This document shows, in pieces, positions 57,140-64,000 of a stretch of DNA of 64,000 nucleotides. The position numbers and the translations under genes were made by a program. The notes under the pieces were generated by a model. It searched no databases. It worked only from the letters and a program-made list of their open reading frames with translations, and was not told where the DNA came from. This DNA is from Eremomyces bilateralis CBS 781.70 (lineage: Eukaryota > Ascomycota > Dothideomycetes > Eremomycetales > Eremomycetaceae): NCBI RefSeq assembly GCF_010015585.1, contig NW_022985068.1, positions 1,691,911 through 1,755,910 of the forward strand, in the 5' to 3' direction. Numbering within the stretch: position 1 is the stretch's first letter; each line of letters starts with the position of its first letter.

Positions 57140-58269
57140 GGTATTGTACTGCCGTCAGCGTCAACGTCGATATATCATGGCCAATATAAACGGGGCCATC
57201 TTACGATACGAAAAGCCGAGACCCTACGATTTCAACCTTGGGGGTTGCATTCAAGTTGATGGAGTCCAATTTGAATGGACTCCAGGTTCTTCCAGGTTTG
57301 AACGATTTTTGCGGGAAGGTACACGGAGCGAGCGACTTGAGAATGGTTTGCTTTTGGTTTTGAGGATATCCATGAGATTTATTGAACGCGATGCTCTAGC
57401 GAAATGGCTGATGTACTTCAGGACCTCTTGTATGATACACCCGCTTGTTGCGGAATCCACATGTTGTTACGATCAGTCAATATCTTCGTCCTCACAATGC
57501 AAGTCATCTAAACGGATGGGATCTATCATCTAAGCATCTGCTGCACACCCTCTGGCTGGTGGTCTTCCGAAATATCTTATGTTACATGCGTTAAGCCTTC
57601 GGCATGCGCGCGTCTCACCTTTCTATACTTGTCAAGCGACTATTGTCAGCAGTCATTTCGTCGAGTCAATTGTACCAGATCGTTTGATTGAATGGAGAGT
57701 CATCTTCAATGGTACGGGCACCAATTTCATGTACGGGCACCAATTTCATGCTGATCCTCCTTCAACCGAGTCATATAACACCTCTCCAATTGACCTTTGC
57801 TATACACTACTAGTTCGATTCGGCAGAAGTGATTCAAAAGAACATTCGGTCCTACTGAATCTTCTCGAGCGGACGGTTTTCCTCTCCGTCCTGTCAGTAC
57901 TGACGTTCTTTCTACGCGATTAGACTGAATTGAGTACGAACTCTCAACGTCAGTTCAATCTGATTTCACTTCACGTTCTTGAGCAGCGTCGAGTTCAGTG
58001 GCACCAGTACCACCATACTTGGCAGCTGCCAATTCTCACATCAAACTCACCTGTCAATACATCTCCTTTCAAGTCTCACTTTGCGAAGGACTGAAAGCTG
58101 GACATTGCCCAGGCGATTACCCTTCCACGGGCTTCTTCCTACTCTTGCATCCTCACCTTGCTTGAGTTGATAAAAGTTTTCTAAGACTTCCTCCATCCAC
58201 AGATTGTTTCACTCACATGGTCCCAGGTTAAAGTAAGCAATGCTTCAGACTGAGAAGTGATTCCATTTC
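57140..58269. other. Intergenic
   Basis: No supported gene. Contains a perfect 19-bp tandem duplication at 57712-57749. Further remnants of the decayed gene to the right may extend into 58000-58270, but I could not recognise them. Confidence 0.45.
57712..57749. repeat. Perfect 19-bp tandem duplication
   Basis: GTACGGGCACCAATTTCAT occurs twice in direct contact (57712-57730, 57731-57749). Exact identity suggests recent slippage or duplication. Confidence 0.9.
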
Positions 58270-58294
58270 ATTGTAACTCACTTTCGGATTGACA

Positions 58295-58824
58295 CACGTT
58301 ATCCTTCCCTTTGCCATACAAGGCGAAGTTGAGGACGATACCCAAATTCACGAAGCTCTTTATTCCGCCTTCACTGACTTCTAAATTGAGCACAGCATCT
58401 GTGCATGGCCTCGATCAAATGAACGTATCGCTTGGGCAAGCTTCTTCCGTTCGATGCAGGGAGACTTTGGCCAGTGGGACAACCGGATCCACCTCTCAAG
58501 ATCGCCCGGGCTCAACCATCAAACTCGTCATCAGTTCCACGGCCACTATGATGAAAACGGTCAGAAAGGGGTAGGGACTTCGAGTCAGATATGAAGAAGG
58601 ACGTGCGCCAAATGGTCCAGCAGATACGGGAGACCTTTGATAGGATATACTCTACAAAGAAATATCGAACGACTCTCCCCACAGCAGATCGAGGCCGCCA
58701 AAATAATCTCATCGATACTGTCATGCGCCTGAAAGCACAGTTGGCGCAAGAAACCAAGAAAGAATTCGAGAAGGCGAACGAGCTCCTCAAGGGCTCAGTG
58801 AAGGAAGCGGCGAGATTTGAGTGA
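58295..58824 (+). pseudogene. Decayed coding region of unknown family
   Basis: Plus-strand translation gives consecutive protein-like blocks: GEVEDDTQIHEALYSAFTDF, an in-frame stop at 58387-58389, IEHSICAWPRSNERIAWASF with FRSMQGDFGQWDNRIHLS and HQFHGHYDENG, then after a frame change near 58560 a charged helical block (RDFESDMKKDVRQMVQQIRE ... QLAQETKKEFEKANELLKG) ending at a GTGAGT that looks like a splice donor (58820). The last block alone is an open 77-codon frame (58591-58824). The density of W/F/D/R residues and a helix-like end argue for a once-real gene. I do not recognise the family. Confidence 0.45.
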
Positions 58825-59495
58825 GTTGCAAAGGTGATACAGTTCGGCAGTGAAGGTATCCGAACTTTCACATCCGGGTCCTTGCAAAGCGGGCCAATTT
58901 CAGACAGAGACATGGAGTGGCATTGCTTTCATAGTGTTGCGGCGTGGCCCAGCACTAAGTCACTCATGCTGGGGAGTCGGTATTTGCTTTGAAGATATAC
59001 TCAGCCACGGACATAGCTTAGATTGCAGTCTAATTAGGCATAGCAGAAAATACTAAAATAGGGGCGAAGTTGTCAATCGAGAAACTACCCTACTCTCTAA
59101 TTACGTATTCCCCTCTAGTTAGTTACGAAAAATGGACAAGTGATTAGTCTACATTAGACACCAAATTGAGAGCTTTCAACCAACCTAGGCTAGGCTTTGA
59201 CTTTAAAAACATGGTAGAGTGGACTAGCTCGAAGTGACTGGAGGCAGTTTACCTGGAGATGTTATTGAGAACCGTATGCACAACAAAGAGTAATACCAAA
59301 GAATCCAGTTGAACGTGAGGCAACGAAAGTTCAGATCGACGTCTAACCTCGGCCCATGATTGGCTGGCTCACATCGCAAACTTCACGAGCACGGACCAAC
59401 AGAAGTTCGTGCAATATCAAAATCGGGGAGCACGACAAGATCCGAATTCTCCAAAAAGTCCATCTAAACCGCAACATTATTGACACAGAAAGACA
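58825..59495. other. Intergenic, upstream of DBP8
   Basis: Low-GC segment around 59040-59200. Presumed DBP8 promoter in the last 200-300 bp. No gene seen. Confidence 0.45.
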
Positions 59496-61108
59496 ATGGG
59501 CCCTGCCGTGGACTCACATCCGAACGATTCGTCCGATTCGGACAGTTCTTCCGGATCTTTCGTAGACATCGCCAAGGGCGACTCTCGGAAGCGACGAAAA
59601 GTTTCCTCAGGTAGTGAGGATGCGCCCGCACCGAAAAGAGCGCCGTATGCGGGCATTTCAAGAATAAGGGCGAAAAATTCCGGATTGAAACAAAGCCTGC
59701 ATCCCGCTCAACCCGACTCCGTGGATACTGTACTTCAAGGGAAGGGGACCAGCAATTTCGCCGAGCTCAATGTGGACCCGTGGCTAGTTGCATCCCTCGC
59801 TGCTATGCAGATCAAGAGACCTACTGGCATTCAGAAAGCTTGTATACCGGAAATTCTCAAAGGGCGGGATTGCATTGGAGGGAGTAGGACGGGTTCCGGA
59901 AAAACGGTGGCTTTTGCAGTACCCATCCTGCATAAATGGGCAGAGGATCCTTTGGCAATATTTGCGGTTGTTTTAACTCCGACGCGGTATGTATTGTCAT
60001 TATATTCGCTCGAATTTATTCAAACCCGGACTTTCTCTGACGGTTAAACAGCGAACTTGCACTGCAAATTTATGAGCAATTTCTCGCCATCTCATCCCCC
60101 CAGTCTCTCAAGGCGGTGCTTATAACCGGAGGCTCGGATATGCGAGAACAAGCAATCGAACTGGCAAAGCGTCCTCATGTCGTCATTGCCACCCCAGGTC
60201 GTCTAGCCGACCACATCGATACCTCTGGAGAAGACACCATCTGCGGCCTTCGACGATGCAAGTTCGTTGTCCTCGACGAAGCCGATCGACTCCTCGCATC
60301 TGGTCCAGGGAGCATGCTGCCCGATGTCGAAACATGCCTCTCTGTTCTCCCGCCTCCGACTTCTCGCCAAACCTGCCTCTTTACCGCGACCGTGACCCCC
60401 GAGGTGCGCGCTCTGAAGGACCTTCCACGATCGGCGTCCAAGCCACCGCTATTCATCTGTGAAGTTGACACCGAGGCCCTTGCCATTCCATCTACTCTTC
60501 GCCAAACCTACCTTCTCTGTCCCGTCACTCACCGAGAAGTCTATCTGCATGTTCTGCTTCTAACGCCGCGGAACCTGGAGCGCAGCATCATCATCTTCTG
60601 CAATCGGACATCCACTGCGACGTTGATAGAGCACATGCTTCACATGCTGGACCATCGCGTCACGGCATTGCACAGCGCTCTTCCACAATCAGAGCGTACG
60701 TCAAACCTCGCCAAATTCCGTGCGAGGACAGCTCGGATCCTGGTCGCGACGGACGTCGCTGCTAGAGGTTTGGATATCCCAGACGTGGCGCTGGTGATCA
60801 ACTATGATGTCCCTCGCGATCCCGACGACTATATCCATCGGGTTGGTAGAACGGCTCGTGCGGGCAGGGAAGGTGACAGCGTGACGGTTGTCGGGCAGCG
60901 AGATGTGGAGTTGATCTTGGCGATCGAGACGAGGGTTGGGAGGAAGATGGATGAGTATGTGGAGGAAGGAGTTAGCATTGAAGGAAGGGTGGTGAGAGAT
61001 GCTTTGAAGCCTGTGACTGAGAAGAAACGGGAAGCTCTGCTTCAGATCGAGGAGGGGAAGGATGTCATGGGACGGAGGAGCCGGAGGATGGAGAAGCGGA
61101 GAACTTGA
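59496..61108 (+). CDS. DBP8: ATP-dependent RNA helicase Dbp8 (DEAD-box)
   Basis: Nucleolar helicase of small-subunit pre-rRNA processing in yeast. Exons 59496-59986 and 60052-61108, 515 residues. Acidic/basic N-terminal extension with a likely nuclear signal (RKRRK, 31-35). Q-motif region [15 protein letters not shown], Walker [10 protein letters not shown] (129-137), motif Ia TPTRELALQ split by the intron, TPGRL, DEAD (239-242), [12 protein letters not shown] (TAT in place of SAT, as in the Dbp8 group), then [20 protein letters not shown] and [13 protein letters not shown]. All helicase motifs are intact. The choice of Dbp8 among the DEAD-box proteins rests on the TAT motif, length and the short basic C-tail. 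Convergent with the RTA1-like gene. Confidence 0.9.
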
Positions 61109-61333
61109 CGAATCGTATTGTAAACTTCCATTTGGGGTATATTTGTTCAAAATGAACAGGCATTCATAATCATCCAAAGGGCCTATTGTCTATTCCTAGT
61201 CCGACACCTGCCATCCTATATCCAATGCGCTGTCAGAATCCTAAAACGCTCGTACACTTGGATAGCCCGCTGGCTAAATTTTCCACTCAAAGGCTAATAG
61301 CAACAGAGCGAAAATCGAGGACGCACCGCTGCG

Positions 61334-62427
61334 TTATGGCACAACGACACCATTGCTACCTTTCTCGCTCCCGTCTATGCTCATCACTACCGCTTCTTTG
61401 GCTCCTTCCTGCTTCTCCACCTTCGTTGTCGACCTCCACGGCATGCCCGCATAGCCCTGCTGGAAGCACATCCCCGGATGAAACAGGTTGAGCGCTACTA
61501 TCCCCGCGGCGATCACCGCGCCCTCCAGCCCGATAAAGTATCTCTGCGTCGAGATCAACCGTCCATCCCAACCCTCGCTCAGCTCCGCGACACGATACAC
61601 ACATCGCGTGAAGATACACAGTGTCGCGAATGACAGCGTGACGATAAACGCTTTGAACTTGAAACTGCTTCGTAACGTCGCCAATCCCGCCCCTTGCTCC
61701 AGCGCGGCATCGGCGCCTTGGGATCGCATCAGAGAATAGACGCGCCACGCAAAGACGAGGGAGAAGATGATGAACATGAGCATCGTAAAGACTTGGAAGG
61801 CAAGACCCGCAATCATGATGTTGTTGCCGGCCGTGGGGTCGCGGTCGGAGTGGGAGGCGGAGGCGGCAATACCGCCGCCGATGGCTTGCAAGAGGAGAGA
61901 GGCGACGTCACATGGGATGAAGATGCGGGGGTAGTATCGGGCGGGGATCGGTGATGCGGCGGAGGAAATGCTGAGGACGACGCGTTTGAGAAGAAGGTAT
62001 ATGCCGGCAGCGTAAAAGGCCGGGGCAATAGTCAGGCAGATGATTTGGAGGAGGTAAGGGTCCTATAGAGGATGGGTCAGAATTGATGGTAGAAATGAAA
62101 GAGATCGCGCAGACGTACCTCAGCAAATGGTTTGCTATGGGCCATAACCCGTCCGATATATCCTATCATCTCCAAAAGGCTACCGCAAATCATGGCGATT
62201 GTGAAGCCATGAAAACTTCGATACACCACACTCTGGACAACGAATGCGACGACGGTGAGGGCGAAGAGGGCTGTGAAAAGGCTATTCGCCGCCAGAGACG
62301 GCAGGTAGCCCCAGTATGAGTATCCTAGAGGGCATGTTTCGAGAGTGCAGAGCTCTCTGCAATCGCGGCGGTTGTTGTTCGTGATCGTATCAAGGCCCAG
62401 AAGGCATTTTTCGAAGGCGTTCGACAT
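61334..62427 (-). CDS. RTA1-like seven-transmembrane protein
   Basis: Fungal-specific membrane family including yeast Rta1, Rsb1 (sphingoid-base flux) and Rtm1. Exons 62427-62119 and 62062-61334 (56-nt intron), 345 residues. The N-terminal outer loop has four cysteines (DCRELCTLETC), then seven hydrophobic segments, e.g. SLFTALFALTVVAFVVQSVV, IICLTIAPAFYAAGIYLLL, and later VFTMLMFIIFSLVFAW. RTA1 landmarks are present: IAPAFYAAGIYL, the SLLLQAIGGGIAAS block, IFTRCVYRVAELSEGW and a final GLEGAVIAAGIVALNLFHPG. The tail is Lys/Glu-rich and cytosolic. The specific substrate cannot be told. Its 3' end faces DBP8 at 225 bp. Confidence 0.93.
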
Positions 62428-63786
62428 CCGGAGCGCCTCGGCCGTGTTCAGATGCAGACAAGGTTCGACGTCCCGTTTGCAAATTGATATCTTTCTTTTG
62501 CCGTTGATCTATCAGAAGGATATCCACGAGGGTGGTTTTCTATCGGAAACGACCCGCCGACAGAAACCCGCGGTCTTCCGGTCACTATTATTGGGATAGT
62601 ATTGAACAGATGGAGACGAGGTGGCGATGAACAAAACTGAATGGTGTAGGGGATTCTGACAAGGTGAGAGCCGTATACAGCAACTTAAGAAAAACTCTGA
62701 GTCCCTAGAGAAGGAAAACTATCATCAACAACTGGTCTCAACAGAGGGAACGAGGGGATTGGGATAAAGTTGAATATCCATCCGAGATCTTGGGCCCTCT
62801 CCACCATTACTGTCTCCATGCGGGTCATGGATTAGCCATGGCGATCTTGGTGCCCATGCAAGGACGGACGGACTCCCTTCCGATCACCAGGTTCGAGTCC
62901 TTCGGCGGGCTCGCTTACAGGGAAAGAATGGCAAACGGAAGCATTTGGAAGGTTACGAGGATCCTAGATTCTTGGTGCTAACTTAGTTAAGGAACCTAAG
63001 AAGTAAGAACCCAGGTGCTGCCGACTGCCGACGATTTTCAGATTAGCAGACTTCCATTGACGAATCGGATCCCCGTCGGAACGGTGTACCCGGGCAAATT
63101 CCTGTCCAGTTGTCCCTTTGACTTTAGAAATTAGAATCCATTCTTAGGATTTAAGTATCGATAGGAGGCGTTGATCGGTCATCATGGGATGGGAACTCAC
63201 TTCCGCATTTCCGACTCCCTTTTTGGCTACCATTGAACTCACTCACAAACTCGCCGCACCCAACACTTCTGCTTGCGGTGCTCACTGTATGGGCCATCCC
63301 GTATTACCTGTGCCTGTAGACAGTACTCTCAGGTACCTAACATAACTAACGATACAAGGCACAATAGAAAGCAAAGATGGTTGATACTTTGCAAGGGCAC
63401 CAACATCTGGTATCGTATCTCCAGTTCAAAGGTAGGAATTTCCTATGAAATCTTGTCCAAAAGGTTCTGCCGTAACACGCATCGGATCTCATGTGTTGCC
63501 AAAGCAAAGGCATGCCCACAGCAAACCATTCGCTAATTAGGTCAAACACATTGTTCTGGGTCATCCCTTGTCAAGTTCTTCTATTCCCTCAATCTGTTCT
63601 GCGATAGATCCTCTAAGTCCACCGGTGTTCCACTGGATTCCTTATGCCGCTCTGCGAGTCTCCTATCCAAATCTCGTTCAGATACCAACGCTGACCCTGC
63701 CATCCACGGGATTGGGAGAGGGAGAAACATCTATCCAAGTTACAAGCACTAGTCTTAAATCGAATCACAGCAGCTCAAGACATCAG
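62428..63786. other. Intergenic
   Basis: Promoter side of the RTA1-like gene and upstream region of the F-box fragment. Only short frames, none protein-like. A GGTTCGAGTCC at 62890-62900 does not belong to a foldable tRNA. Confidence 0.45.
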
Positions 63787-64000
63787 ATGGTCCGCTTCGA
63801 CATGGCTTCCCTATCTACCTTGCCACGCTTGCCTACAGAGCTTCTCCTGGCCGTGACAAGTTCTGCGGATAACACAGGTTCCCTCTTTTCTCTGCGGTCG
63901 ACTTGTCGTACAATGCGAGCTGCTTGCTAGGAAACCTCCATAAGACGCTATTTCGAAACCCGAAGTCATCTTCTAAGCTTCGAGTCCCTGCTGTCTGATT
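63787..64000 (+). pseudogene. F-box-like gene start with in-frame stop, cut by window edge
   Basis: From ATG 63787 (or 63802) the product begins MASLSTLPRLPTELLLAV, followed by TGSLFSLRSTCRTMRAAC: the LPxEL...L..L....R.F-box pattern common to large lineage-specific fungal F-box families. An in-frame TAG follows at 63928-63930, after which the same frame continues with family-like sequence (RRYFETRSHLLSFESLL) to the window end. Either the gene is broken, or the stop is a polymorphism or sequence error. No intron of normal size removes it. F-box proteins recruit targets to SCF ubiquitin ligases. Confidence 0.45.

Noticed and set aside
62885-62910. GGTTCGAGTCC resembling a tRNA T-loop
   Set aside because: No stem pairing around it and no upstream tRNA body.
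1-64000. Retroviral/LTR, Polinton or other virus-derived element
   Set aside because: No capsid, polymerase, integrase or long terminal repeat was recognised anywhere in the window.

Overview
This window is nuclear DNA of a filamentous ascomycete (Pezizomycotina). The overall look of the proteins suggests Eurotiomycetes, but I cannot place it below class. The evidence is short introns (mostly 49-75 nt, GTRNGT donors, CTAAC/CTGAC-type branch sites), typical fungal genes on both strands without operons, and families such as PacC, RTA1-like proteins, a Par32-like DUF3602 protein, a Zn2Cys6 regulator and a GMA12/MNN10 glycosyltransferase. I assembled gene models by joining open frames across GT-AG introns and checking that the coding phase closed. 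Bacterial-type start codons were ignored in favour of ATG.

Left part (1-24.7 kb): CDC27/APC3 (minus); a protein of unknown function (minus); a single-pass membrane protein (plus); a doubtful small gene (minus); a tandem pair of secreted eight-cysteine paralogs (plus); a disordered 806-residue protein (minus); then a 4.4-kb gene-poor gap. Arginyl-tRNA synthetase (minus) and ribosomal protein eS12 (plus) share a 302-bp divergent promoter. A Par32-like protein (minus) follows, with a 170-bp tandem duplication beyond it.

Middle part (26-48.2 kb): the pH regulator pacC (minus), a nearly gene-free 6.9-kb gap, the Mediator tail subunit MED15 with its KIX domain spread over three exons, a 1054-residue Zn2Cys6 regulator and a PHO8-type alkaline phosphatase. 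This is largely a regulatory block: ambient-pH signalling, a Mediator subunit that activators bind, and an activator-type factor.

Right part (48.2-64 kb): more accessory in character, with three doubtful small minus-strand genes, a complete cytochrome P450, an AT-rich stretch holding the remains of a NACHT/ankyrin NLR-like gene, a GT34 glycosyltransferase, a second decayed coding region, the DEAD-box helicase DBP8 facing an RTA1-like membrane protein, and an F-box gene with an in-frame stop at the window edge. I saw no rRNA or tRNA gene, CRISPR array, retroviral/LTR element or Polinton-like element.

I did not find a clearly new multi-gene system. The most unusual items are the secreted eight-cysteine pair with an expanding Pro-Gly repeat, the hidden N-terminal exons and C-terminal zinc finger of MED15, the dual-start tRNA synthetase with a seven-base last coding exon, and the NLR remnant lying between two copies of a short direct repeat.
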